A stretch of DNA of 64,000 bases, from NCBI RefSeq assembly GCF_003149515.1, contig NZ_CP029145.1, positions 3,906,001 to 3,970,000 of the forward strand. Direction: 5' to 3'. Both the position numbers and the translations under genes were made by a program. Shown one piece after another: positions 9,141-16,813 of the stretch (position 1 is its first letter; each line of letters opens with the position of its first letter). The notes beneath the pieces are model-generated. The model saw nothing but the letters and a program-made list of their open reading frames with translations, was not told the DNA's origin and did no database searches. This DNA is from Hymenobacter nivis. GTDB lineage: Bacteria > Bacteroidota > Bacteroidia > Cytophagales > Hymenobacteraceae.

Positions 9141-9464
9141 GTGATCAGTGAAGAGCAAATCCAGGCCATTGTGCGCCGCATCGTAGAGGGCTACGCGCCG
9201 GACAGAATCATCCTGTTCGGCTCGTATGCCTACGGCGAGCCTACGGAGGACAGCGACCTGGATTTGCTCGTGATTAAGGCGGGCATCGGGCCTACGCGCG
9301 CCGAACGGGCCGTGGCCGTGCGCCGCCTACTGCGCGGGGCTGGGGCCCCAATGGACATTCTGGTGCGCACCCCGGCCGAAGTAACCGCCGCCGCCGCCGC
9401 CGTCCGCTCTACCATCGAGGCGCAGGCCGTTACCGAAGGACGCATCTTGTATGCAGCCGCTTAG
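9141..9464 (+). CDS. MNT-type nucleotidyltransferase (antitoxin-like)
   Basis: 107 residues from the GTG at 9141, two bases after the sucA stop codon. The minimal nucleotidyltransferase signature GSX10DXD is complete: Gly27-Ser28, then Asp39 and Asp41, with a third acidic residue at Asp72 (PMDILV). MNT proteins transfer AMP to partners and often pair with HEPN proteins as toxin-antitoxin modules. Its stop codon overlaps the HEPN gene by 14 bases, so translation is coupled. Position directly behind sucA suggests read-through from the TCA-cycle promoter. Whether it is an active antitoxin is inferred from the family. Confidence 0.88.
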   Translation: MISEEQIQAIVRRIVEGYAPDRIILFGSYAYGEPTEDSDLDLLVIKAGIGPTRAERAVAVRRLLRGAGAPMDILVRTPAEVTAAAAAVRSTIEAQAVTEGRILYAAA

Positions 9465-9864
9465 CCCCGCCGAAAAAGCGTACCTGCAGGAATGGCTGGA
9501 GGTGGCCGACCCGGACCTGCGGGCCGCCGAGCGGATGCTAGCCGATGACCCGTCCATATACGGCTATCATATTCCTTTTGCCTGCCAGCAGGCAGTAGAG
9601 AAATACTGCAAAGGCGCGTTGCTGGCCCACGGCAACAAGTTTCCGCGCGCACACGACCTGCCTGAGCTTTTGAACCGGCTCCAGCCAGTACTTACGTTTT
9701 CGGCGGCGGAGTTGGACCAAGCCGACGAACTGGCCGACTATGCGGTAGAAACGCGCTACCCGCCGCAAACCCGCGTTACGCTTGCCGAAATGCAAGAAGC
9801 GCTGCGCATTGCGCGGTACTTTCAGGCCCGGTTGCGGCCCTTGGTTCAGGCCGCGCTTTTGTGA
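9451..9864 (+). CDS. HEPN-domain protein paired with MNT
   Basis: 137 residues, all-helical. It matches the HEPN family in the block ACQQAVEKYCKGALLAHG and in the later RAHDLPELLNRL. The RX4-6H motif of RNase-type HEPN toxins is not obvious: the conserved His lies only two residues after an Arg. It may therefore act as a nucleotide- or protein-binding HEPN rather than an mRNA-cleaving toxin. It begins inside the end of the MNT gene (14-base overlap) and is followed after 49 bases by sucB. Confidence 0.87.
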   Translation: MQPLSPAEKAYLQEWLEVADPDLRAAERMLADDPSIYGYHIPFACQQAVEKYCKGALLAHGNKFPRAHDLPELLNRLQPVLTFSAAELDQADELADYAVETRYPPQTRVTLAEMQEALRIARYFQARLRPLVQAALL

Positions 9865-9913
9865 CAACGCGCCGGTAGTGTTTTTCGATAAACAAAATTC
9901 AACCTTATAACCC

Positions 9914-11608
9914 ATGCCCACCGAAATCAAAATTCCCGCCGTCGGCGAATCCATCACGGAAGTAACCATTGCCAAGTGGCTGAAAAAAGACGGCGACGCC
10001 GTGAAGCGCGACGAGGTAATTGCCGAGCTCGAATCCGACAAAGCCACGTTTGAGCTGCCCGCCGAAACCGCCGGTGTGCTGAAAATTCGGGTGGCTGAGG
10101 GCGAAACCATCGGCATCGGTACTATTATCGCCGAGCTCGACGGTGGCAGCGAAGCCGCCGGGGCCCCCGCCGCCGCTGCTCCGGCCGCTGCTGCTCCAGC
10201 TCCTGCCGCCGCCGCCGCCGCCGACCCGCTGGCGAAAGGCGAAGAAAACCCGCAGGCCAGCGACCAGGCCGGCTACGGTGGGACCCCGGCCGACCGCCCC
10301 GGTGGAAGCCCGGCCGCCGCTCCTGCGGCGGCTCCGGCACCCGCCGCTGGCGGTGGCAGCACCGTAGAAATGAAGATTCCTGCCGTTGGCGAATCCATTG
10401 CGGAGGTGACCATTGCCAAGTGGCTGAAGCCCGACGGCGCGGCCGTGAAGCGCGACGAAGTGATTGCCGAGCTGGAGTCAGACAAAGCCACGTTTGAGCT
10501 GCCCGCCGAGGCCGAAGGTATCCTGCGCCACGCTGCTCAGGAGGGCGAAACCATCGGCATCGGGGCCCTCATTGCCCGCATCGAAGGCGGCGGTGGGGCC
10601 CCGGCGGCCGCGCCGGCTGCGGCGGTCCCCGCCGCCCTGGCAGCGGCCGTGCCCCTGGCCCAAACGCCCGCCGCGCCCGGTGCCGCGACGTACGCTACGG
10701 GTGTGCCCTCGCCGGCCGCTGGCAAAATATTAGATGAGAAAGGCGTAGCTACTACCGATGTGGCCGGCTCGGGCCGCGACGGCCGCATTACCAAGGAAGA
10801 TGCCCAGAACGCGCAGGCCAAGCCCGCCGCTCCTGCTCCGCAAGCTGCTCCGGCAGTGCCCGCGGCGGCCGCGCCCGCGGCGGCGGTGCCCGCTGCCCCG
10901 GCCGGCAGCCGCGGCCAGCGCCGTGAGCGCATGAGCAATCTGCGCAAAACGGTGGCCCGCCGCCTCGTGGCCGTGAAGAACGAAACGGCCATGCTCACCA
11001 CCTTCAACGAGGTGAATATGCAGCCCATCATGGACCTGCGCACCAAGTTTAAGGACAAGTTCAAGGAGAAAAACGGCGTGGGCCTGGGCTTCATGTCGTT
11101 CTTCACCAAGGCCGTGTGCGTGGCCCTGAAAGAATGGCCCGCCGTGAACGCCCAAATCGACGGCACCGACTTGGTGTACAACGATTTCTGCGACATCAGC
11201 ATCGCCGTGTCGGCCCCCAAGGGCCTGGTAGTACCCGTGATTCGCAATGCCGAGCAGCTCTCGTTCGAAGGTATTGAGAAGGAAGTGGTGCGCCTGGCCG
11301 TGCTGGCCCGCGACAACAAGCTGACCATCGAGCAGATGACGGGCGGCACGTTCACCATCACCAACGGCGGCGTCTTCGGCTCGATGCTGAGCACGCCCAT
11401 TATCAACGCCCCGCAATCGGCCATTTTGGGGATGCATAACATCATCCAGCGCCCCGTGGCCGAGAACGGCCAGGTGGTGATTCGCCCTATGATGTACCTG
11501 GCTCTCAGCTACGACCACCGCATCATCGACGGCCGCGAATCCGTCAGCTTCCTGGTGCGGGTGAAGGAGCTGCTTGAAGATCCCACCCGCCTGCTACTGG
11601 GCGTGTAG
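9914..11608 (+). CDS. sucB: dihydrolipoyl succinyltransferase E2 with two lipoyl domains
   Basis: 564 residues; core of the 2-oxoglutarate dehydrogenase complex, moving succinyl groups to CoA. Two nearly identical lipoyl domains are present, with lipoylated Lys43 and Lys191 (both in ELESDKATFELPA). Ala/Pro linkers separate them from each other and from the E1/E3-binding domain (about 268-300, ending GRDGRITKEDAQ). The catalytic domain (about 330-564) ends with the active-site SYDHRIIDG (His535, Asp539). E. coli SucB has one lipoyl domain and about 405 residues; the duplicated domain explains the extra length. The DNA repeats are visible at about 9914-10150 and 10365-10590. Confidence 0.95.
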   Translation: MPTEIKIPAVGESITEVTIAKWLKKDGDAVKRDEVIAELESDKATFELPAETAGVLKIRVAEGETIGIGTIIAELDGGSEAAGAPAAAAPAAAAPAPAAAAAADPLAKGEENPQASDQAGYGGTPADRPGGSPAAAPAAAPAPAAGGGSTVEMKIPAVGESIAEVTIAKWLKPDGAAVKRDEVIAELESDKATFELPAEAEGILRHAAQEGETIGIGALIARIEGGGGAPAAAPAAAVPAALAAAVPLAQTPAAPGAATYATGVPSPAAGKILDEKGVATTDVAGSGRDGRITKEDAQNAQAKPAAPAPQAAPAVPAAAAPAAAVPAAPAGSRGQRRERMSNLRKTVARRLVAVKNETAMLTTFNEVNMQPIMDLRTKFKDKFKEKNGVGLGFMSFFTKAVCVALKEWPAVNAQIDGTDLVYNDFCDISIAVSAPKGLVVPVIRNAEQLSFEGIEKEVVRLAVLARDNKLTIEQMTGGTFTITNGGVFGSMLSTPIINAPQSAILGMHNIIQRPVAENGQVVIRPMMYLALSYDHRIIDGRESVSFLVRVKELLEDPTRLLLGV

Positions 11609-11630
11609 GGCCCCCAGCGGGCAGCAATAG

Positions 11631-11657
11631 AAAAACCAGCCTTCGGGCTGTGGTTTT
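11631..11657 (+). terminator. terminator after sucB
   Basis: Hairpin AACCAGCC-TTCG-GGCTGTGGTT flanked by A- and T-rich ends just downstream of the sucB stop codon. The stem has a two-base bulge. Confidence 0.55.
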
Positions 11658-11661
11658 CGTT

Positions 11662-11709
11662 AAGGCTACGGGCCGGGCACGTGCGCCCGGCCCGTAGCCT
11701 TACCTTTTT
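11662..11709 (+). terminator. strong inverted repeat before the DUF4126 gene
   Basis: A perfect palindrome of 17 bp per arm (AAGGCTACGGGCCGGGC and its complement) with loop ACGTGC ends at 11701 and is followed by ACCTTTTTT directly before the ATG at 11711. It looks like a second sucB terminator whose T-run forms the leader of the next gene. Confidence 0.7.
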
Positions 11710-11710
11710 T

Positions 11711-12259
11711 ATGAAAGCTAAAAAATTGAAAGCCGCCAAGTTCAAGAAAGACCCCAACTGGCCCAAGCCGGCCCCCTCGGCCCGCTTCTGGCCTGTGCTG
11801 GGCCTGGCCGTCCTGTCGGGCATGCGTACCAATAGCGGCCCCGCCTTCCTCAGCCACTACCTGAGCGGGCAGGCCCGCCCCAAGAGCCTGGCCAAGTCGC
11901 CGTTGCGCTTCCTGCAAAATCCCGCCGTGGCCAGCACCCTCAAGGTCCTGCTGGGTATGGAATTCGTAGGCGACAAGTTGCCCAACATTGGCAACCGCAC
12001 CGAGCCCCAGCAAGTGGGGGCCCGGGCTGTTTCGGGGGCCCTGGTGGGCGCCACGCTCTATAAAGCCCGCGGCGGCAGCGCCCTGAGCGGGGCCCTGGTG
12101 GGCAGCCTGGGGGCGGTGGCCTCGACGTTCCTCACATTCTGGCTGCGCAAAACCATCAGCGAGCGCACCCACACCAATACGTCGCTCGTGGGCCTGGGCG
12201 AAGACGCGCTGGTGGTGGCCGGCGGCTCGGCCTGGGTGGCGGCGCAGGCCGAGCGGTAG
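11711..12259 (+). CDS. DUF4126-family membrane protein
   Basis: 182 residues from the ATG at 11711. The pattern fits DUF4126: GLAVLSGMRTNSGPAFLSHYL near residue 25 (G-x-R-x-x-x-x-P), a LLGMEFVGDKLPNIGNRT block, then glycine-rich hydrophobic helices with SGALVGATLYKARGG and SGALVGSLGAVAS, and a basic C-terminal part. About four membrane segments are likely. The family's function is not known. It sits just behind the sucB terminator with only a few bases of leader, so its own promoter is not apparent. Confidence 0.8.
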   Translation: MKAKKLKAAKFKKDPNWPKPAPSARFWPVLGLAVLSGMRTNSGPAFLSHYLSGQARPKSLAKSPLRFLQNPAVASTLKVLLGMEFVGDKLPNIGNRTEPQQVGARAVSGALVGATLYKARGGSALSGALVGSLGAVASTFLTFWLRKTISERTHTNTSLVGLGEDALVVAGGSAWVAAQAER

Positions 12260-12287
12260 GGCTCCGGCAAGTAGTAGCCGTGGCCGC

Positions 12288-12326
12288 AACGCCCGGCGCA
12301 CGAGTCTGTACGCCGGGCGTTTTTCG
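12288..12326 (+). terminator. rho-independent terminator
   Basis: Stem AACGCCCGGCG ... CGCCGGGCG followed by TTTTTCG, downstream of the DUF4126 gene. Confidence 0.8.
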
Positions 12327-12418
12327 TTTATGCCGGTTGTATGGTCTAAATTGGCAGACGAACAACGATATATGCCGGTTTAAATATTATTTTTCTCGCT
12401 TATGCAGAGGCGTATCGC

Positions 12419-12426
12419 TAACTTTG
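12419..12426 (+). promoter_or_regulatory. TAnnTTTG -7 box upstream of the Crp/Fnr gene
   Basis: TAACTTTG fits the phylum's -7 consensus and is 27 bases from the ATG at 12454. The AT-rich stretch upstream (TTTAAATATTATTTTTCTC) lacks a clean TTTG -33 box. Confidence 0.4.
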
Positions 12427-12453
12427 GTAGGTCGTACCCATTAGCGTTGCCCC

Positions 12454-13158
12454 ATGAGCCACTCCGCTTCACCCAACTGTCTGGATTGCCCCAACCGCAG
12501 GGGGCCCCTGCCGGGCTGCTGCCAGCTGGACGAATTGGGCAGGGTTGCTGGCAACAAAATATCGCAGGTGTACCAGAAGGGCCAGGCGATTTTTAGCGCG
12601 GGCAGCGCCACGCTGGGAATGCACTGCGTGCGCCAGGGCCGCATCAAGGTGGCCCGGGTGGGCGGCGATGGCAAAGAGCAGATCGTACGCTTGGTAAAGG
12701 GCGGCGACGTGCTGGGCTACCACTCGCTGCTGACCGAAAAGTGCTACTCGACCTCGGCCGTGGCCCTGGACGACTGCGTGGTGTGCTTTGTGCCCCGCGC
12801 CGATTTCCTGCGGCTGGTGCAATCCAACGTCCAGTTTTCAATGTCGCTGATGCAGCTGATGGCCCAGGGGCTGGGCGAAGCCGAGGAACGTATGCTGCAC
12901 CTGGCCTATAAGCCTGTGCGCGAGCGGCTGGCCGGAGCCTTGCTGCTGTTGCAGCGCACGTACCACGACGGCGCGGCCGCGCCGTTCACCATTTCGCTCT
13001 CGCGCGACGACCTGGCGGCCCTGGTGGGCACGGCCAAGGAAACGGCTACCCGCTTGCTCTCCGAATTCAAGGCGGAAGGTATCATCGACACGCGCGGCAG
13101 CCGCATTACCCTGCTGGCCCCCAACCGCCTGGAGCAAATCTCCAGCCTATACGACTAG
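12454..13158 (+). CDS. Crp/Fnr-family regulator with N-terminal cysteine cluster
   Basis: 234 residues. A cyclic-nucleotide-binding-type beta-barrel (about 30-145) is followed by the dimer helix and a winged helix-turn-helix (about 185-230, with DDLAALVGTAKETATRLLSEF, the HTH_Crp pattern). The N-terminus has Cys9, Cys12, Cys22 and Cys23, and Cys58 lies in the barrel (MHCVRQGR). Spacing differs from E. coli FNR (Cys20, 23, 29, 122), yet an Fe-S or redox-sensing role is plausible. It precedes lpdA and may regulate it. The target and the ligand cannot be read from the sequence. Confidence 0.88.
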   Translation: MSHSASPNCLDCPNRRGPLPGCCQLDELGRVAGNKISQVYQKGQAIFSAGSATLGMHCVRQGRIKVARVGGDGKEQIVRLVKGGDVLGYHSLLTEKCYSTSAVALDDCVVCFVPRADFLRLVQSNVQFSMSLMQLMAQGLGEAEERMLHLAYKPVRERLAGALLLLQRTYHDGAAAPFTISLSRDDLAALVGTAKETATRLLSEFKAEGIIDTRGSRITLLAPNRLEQISSLYD

Positions 13159-13530
13159 CCGGCCCCCAACGCGGCCCCTGGGCGCTGCCTCTCGCCTAAT
13201 TGCCATACGAAAGGCGATGGTTGCCGGGCGAGATGATCGGAGGCGCCCTGCTCGACTTGACCAGCCAGCTGCACCCAACTAAACCCAGCACCGGCGGTAA
13301 TAAGCTCATCTGCTTGGTGGTGAGCACGCGGGGCGTCAACTTGGCCATTGCCCGCGGAGTCCTCCGCGCCAATACCAAATACCTTAATTAATGGGATGAG
13401 AAAGTCTGAAAAGCCCAGCCGTGTTGCGGCTGGTTTTTTTGGGTTTTACGGGGCCCCGGGCGTCGGTGGGAGCCCTCGGGGCGGCTGGTTTTGCCGTACC
13501 TTTGAGCATTCAACCGACCTTTTCGCTTTT
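13159..13530. other. spacer between the Crp/Fnr gene and lpdA
   Basis: About 370 bases with no supported gene. A 63-codon frame at 13200-13391 has no coding-like character. The spacer contains a terminator at 13415-13440 and a TACCTTTG box (13497-13504) that fits the -7 consensus ahead of lpdA. Confidence 0.6.
13415..13440 (+). terminator. rho-independent terminator
   Basis: Stem CCAGCCG, loop TGTTG, stem CGGCTGG, then a run of seven Ts. It lies about 255 bases past the Crp/Fnr stop codon. Confidence 0.75.
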
Positions 13531-14937
13531 ATGAATCAGTACGACGTTACGGTAATCGGTAGCGGCCCCGGCGGCTACGTGGCGGCCATTCGCTGCGCCC
13601 AGTTGGGCTTCAAAACCGCTCTGATCGAGAAATACCCCACCCTGGGCGGCACCTGCCTCAACGTGGGCTGCATTCCGAGCAAAGCCCTGCTCGACAGCAC
13701 TGAGCATTACCACAATGCGCACACCACGTTCAAGGAGCACGGCATCGAGCTGAAAGACTTGGCGGTGAATATGAACCAGATGATGGACCGCAAGGGCGGC
13801 GTGGTGAAAGCCAACGTGGACGGCATTGTCTACTTGATGAAAAAGAACAAAATCGACGTGCTGGCCGGTGTTGGCTCGTTCGTCGATAAAAACCATATCA
13901 TCATCGCGCCCACCGGCGGCGGTGAGGCCCAAACCATTGAAACCAAGAACGTCATCATCGCCACCGGTTCGAAGCCCACGGTACTGCCGTTCATCCAGCA
14001 AGACAAGCAGCGCATCATCACCAGCACCGAGGCCCTCACCATCCGCGAAGTGCCCAAGCACTTCGTCGTGATTGGCGGCGGCGTGATTGGCCTGGAAATG
14101 GCCTCGATTTACGCCCGCATCGGCGCCAAGGTGTCGGTGGTGGAGTACATGGACAGCCTTATCCCAAACATGGACTTATCCCTGGGTAAGGAGCTCAAGC
14201 GCGTCCTGGGCAAAATCGGCATTCAGTTCTACATGAGCCACAAAGTAACCGGCGCCACCCGCACCGGCGACGTGGTGACCGTGACGGCCACCACGCCTAA
14301 GGGCGAGGAGCTGAAGCTGGAAGGCGACTACTGCCTCGTGGCCGTGGGCCGCTCGCCCTACACGGCGGGCCTGAACCTGGAAGCCGCCGGCGTGCAGATG
14401 GAAGAGCGCGGCCGCATCAAGGTCGACGCGCATTTGCAAACCAACGTGCCCGGCATCTACGCCATCGGCGATGTGGTGCGCGGGGCCATGCTGGCCCACA
14501 AGGCCGAGGAAGAAGGCACGTTTGTGGCCGAAACCATCGCCGGCCAGAAGCCGCACATCAACTACCTGCTCATCCCCGGCGTGGTGTACACCTGGCCCGA
14601 AGTGGCCGGCGTGGGCTACACCGAGGAGCAGCTGAAGGAGCAGGGCAAGGCCTACAAAACGGGCTCGTTCCCCTTCAAAGCCAGCGGCCGCGCCCGCGCC
14701 AGCGGCGACACCGACGGCTTCGTGAAGGTGCTGGCCGACAAGACCACCGACGAAATCCTGGGCGTGCACATGATCGGGCCCCGCATCGCCGACCTCATCG
14801 CCGAGGCCGTGACGGCCATGGAGTTCCGCGCCTCCGCCGAGGACGTGGCCCGCATGAGCCACGCCCACCCCACCTACGCCGAGGCCATGAAGGAAGCCTG
14901 CATGGCCGCGACGGATAACCGCGCCATCCACATGTAA
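13531..14937 (+). CDS. lpdA: dihydrolipoyl dehydrogenase (E3)
   Basis: 468 residues; FAD enzyme that reoxidises the dihydrolipoyl groups of 2-oxo acid dehydrogenases with NAD+. Start at the ATG 13531 gives the FAD-binding GSGPGGYVAA at residues 10-19. The redox disulfide is Cys42-Cys47 in GGTCLNVGCIPSK. An NAD-binding GGGVIGLEMASIYARIG block lies mid-protein, ATDVVR-type FAD contact is YAIGDVVRGAMLAHKAEEEG, and the C-terminal catalytic base motif is HAHPTYAEAMKE. It completes the E1-E2-E3 set within 8 kb. A terminator follows directly. Confidence 0.97.
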   Translation: MNQYDVTVIGSGPGGYVAAIRCAQLGFKTALIEKYPTLGGTCLNVGCIPSKALLDSTEHYHNAHTTFKEHGIELKDLAVNMNQMMDRKGGVVKANVDGIVYLMKKNKIDVLAGVGSFVDKNHIIIAPTGGGEAQTIETKNVIIATGSKPTVLPFIQQDKQRIITSTEALTIREVPKHFVVIGGGVIGLEMASIYARIGAKVSVVEYMDSLIPNMDLSLGKELKRVLGKIGIQFYMSHKVTGATRTGDVVTVTATTPKGEELKLEGDYCLVAVGRSPYTAGLNLEAAGVQMEERGRIKVDAHLQTNVPGIYAIGDVVRGAMLAHKAEEEGTFVAETIAGQKPHINYLLIPGVVYTWPEVAGVGYTEEQLKEQGKAYKTGSFPFKASGRARASGDTDGFVKVLADKTTDEILGVHMIGPRIADLIAEAVTAMEFRASAEDVARMSHAHPTYAEAMKEACMAATDNRAIHM

Positions 14938-14953
14938 TTGAATGGGATAGCAT

Positions 14954-14997
14954 AAAAAAACTGCCGTCGCTACCTTGGTAGCGACGGCAGTTTTTTT
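14954..14997 (+). terminator. strong terminator after lpdA
   Basis: Stem ACTGCCGTCGCTACC, loop TTGG-like centre, stem TAGCGACGGCAGT, with an A-run before and seven Ts after. It is symmetric enough to work in both directions. The next gene's ATG abuts the T-run. Confidence 0.9.
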
Positions 14998-15246
14998 ATG
15001 CATAAAGTGACGAAAATTTATTTGGCTACTGCCGCGCTAGTGGCCTGTCTTGGCAGCTACGATTGGTGCTATTACCATGGTTTCCAGTGCGAACCGTGCT
15101 TGGACAAAGGGCCATGCACGCCGTGCCCTTCGGTTTTCGCCGGGTCCATAGCGGTGGTTACGTTTGTAGCACTGACCACGCTTTTAGGCGCATGGCTGTT
15201 CCATAATTTATGCAGGGCCCCTACGCCGGGCGCTGGGGGCGCTTAG
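14998..15246 (+). CDS. small cysteine-rich membrane protein
   Basis: 82 residues. Two hydrophobic segments (about 8-20 and 48-68) flank a cysteine-rich loop with C31-x2-C34-x5-C40-x2-C43, plus Cys17, Cys24 and one near the C-terminus. The loop could hold zinc or form disulfides outside the membrane. The ATG directly follows the T-run of the lpdA terminator, so it has no separate leader unless a promoter lies inside lpdA. Its last 26 bases overlap the end of pncB on the other strand. Function is not recognised. Confidence 0.55.
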   Translation: MHKVTKIYLATAALVACLGSYDWCYYHGFQCEPCLDKGPCTPCPSVFAGSIAVVTFVALTTLLGAWLFHNLCRAPTPGAGGA

Positions 15247-16711
15247 CCAGGATGAGCTGCGTGCGGTAATCGTAGAGGCTGAGCTCCAGGCCTACGGGGT
15301 AGGTGTGGGGGTTGAGGAAGCGGCGCACGGCGGGGTCGAGGCTGGCCACTTCGCGCTGGGCAAGGGCCCGGCTTTCGGCCAGGGTGGGCAGGTCGAGCAC
15401 GCGGCGGCCCTGGCAAAACACGGGTTCCAGCAGCTCGCGGAAGGGGGCCCCGGGGCGCACCGGGCGGCGGCGGGTGGCATCGTTGGGGTCGACGAGCACG
15501 AGGCGCTCGGGCAGCGGCACGGCGGTGTTGTAGAGCATGTCAGCCCGTGGGTGGCCCTGCTCGTCGAGGTAGCGGCGCACCTGCAAAATGCCGGGGACGC
15601 TGGTTTTGGCAATCTGCTCGCTGAGCTTAATAGTGAAATCCCAGCCCGTGCCGTCGGCGGTGCGCAGGGCGGCCAGCTTATACACCCCCCCGAGGGCCGC
15701 CTGGTTGTAGGCCGTCACGAGCTGCGTGCCCACGCCCCAGGTGTCGATGCGGGCCCCCTGCTGCTTGAGGCTGGTGATGAGGTTTTCCTCCAAGTCGTTG
15801 CTGGCCACGATGCGCACTTTATCAAATCCCGCCTCGTCCAGCAGGGCCCGGGCCTCGCGGCTGAGGTAGGCCAGGTCGCCCGAATCAAGGCGGATGCCGC
15901 CCAGCTCGTGGCCTTGGGCGCGCATTTTCCTGGCTACTTCGATGGCGTGGCGCACGCCGTCGAGCGTGTCGTAGGTGTCCACCAAGAACACGGAATCGTC
16001 GGGAAACGCCTGGGCGTAAGCGGTAAAGGCCTGCTCTTCGTCGGCAAACGACATGACCCAGCTGTGGGCGTGGGTGCCGCGCACGGGCAGGCCGTAGCGC
16101 TGGCCGGCCAGCACATTGCTGGTGGCATCGGCCCCGCCGAGGTAGGCGGCGCGGCTGGCCCCCAGGCCCCCGTCGAAGCCCTGAGCACGGCGCAGGCCGA
16201 ACTCCAGAATCTGGTCGTGGGGCCCCGCGGCCTCGCGGATGCGGGCGGCCTTGGTGGCGATGAGCGTCTGGAAATTGACGAGCGTGAGCAGTGCCGTTTC
16301 CAGCAGTTGCGCTTGCAGCAGGGGCCCCTGGATGCGCAGCAGCGGCTCGTTACCGAATACTACGGTGCCTTCGGGCACGGCGTCTACGTCGCAGGTAAAC
16401 TTCAAATCGCGCAGGTAGGCCAGGAAGTCGGGCGGGAACAGCGGCGTGCCCTTGCTGCCGCGCAGGCTGCCGAGGTACGCCAGGTCATCGTCCGAAAAGC
16501 GCAGGTTTTCCAGCCAGTCCACGGCCAGGGCCAGGCCGGCGGCCACCGCGTAGCCGCCCTGGAACGGCGCCTTACGGAAGTAGAGGTGGAACACGGCCTC
16601 GCGGTCTTGCAGGCCCTGCTGCCAGTAGCCGTAGGCCATCGTGAGCTGGTACAAATCGGTGATGAGGGCGAGCGAGGGGGCGTAGAGGCCGGAGAGCGGG
16701 GCGGGGTTCAT
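15221..16711 (-). CDS. pncB: nicotinate phosphoribosyltransferase
   Basis: 496 residues; makes nicotinate mononucleotide from nicotinate and PRPP in the NAD salvage pathway. Family marks are TDLYQLTMAYGYWQ near the N-terminus, GTHAHSWVMSFADEEQAF in the centre and GIRLDSGDLAYLSREAR with VRIVASNDLEE further on. Length fits the long bacterial/eukaryote-like PncB form. It stands alone between a convergent small gene (26-base overlap) and a divergent DUF1345 gene. A 500-codon antisense frame is a shadow. Confidence 0.93.
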   Translation of the reverse strand: MNPAPLSGLYAPSLALITDLYQLTMAYGYWQQGLQDREAVFHLYFRKAPFQGGYAVAAGLALAVDWLENLRFSDDDLAYLGSLRGSKGTPLFPPDFLAYLRDLKFTCDVDAVPEGTVVFGNEPLLRIQGPLLQAQLLETALLTLVNFQTLIATKAARIREAAGPHDQILEFGLRRAQGFDGGLGASRAAYLGGADATSNVLAGQRYGLPVRGTHAHSWVMSFADEEQAFTAYAQAFPDDSVFLVDTYDTLDGVRHAIEVARKMRAQGHELGGIRLDSGDLAYLSREARALLDEAGFDKVRIVASNDLEENLITSLKQQGARIDTWGVGTQLVTAYNQAALGGVYKLAALRTADGTGWDFTIKLSEQIAKTSVPGILQVRRYLDEQGHPRADMLYNTAVPLPERLVLVDPNDATRRRPVRPGAPFRELLEPVFCQGRRVLDLPTLAESRALAQREVASLDPAVRRFLNPHTYPVGLELSLYDYRTQLILAKRPQRPA

Positions 16712-16813
16712 GCCGGCAAAGGAAAGAAAACTTGGGGCAGCGGGCCCGCACCGGGGCCCCGCGGCCGCTTCCTTCAGCCAACCAACACTGGCCCTGCCTT
16801 ACCTTAGGGCTTT

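Noticed and set aside
9451..9864. HepT RNase toxin
   Set aside because: The RX4-6H motif is not seen, so I keep the neutral HEPN call.
13200..13391. 63-codon frame in the spacer before lpdA
   Set aside because: No ribosome-binding or promoter context and no motif.
15305..16807. 500-codon plus-strand frame opposite pncB
   Set aside because: pncB has clear family motifs along its whole length; the antisense text is low-complexity.
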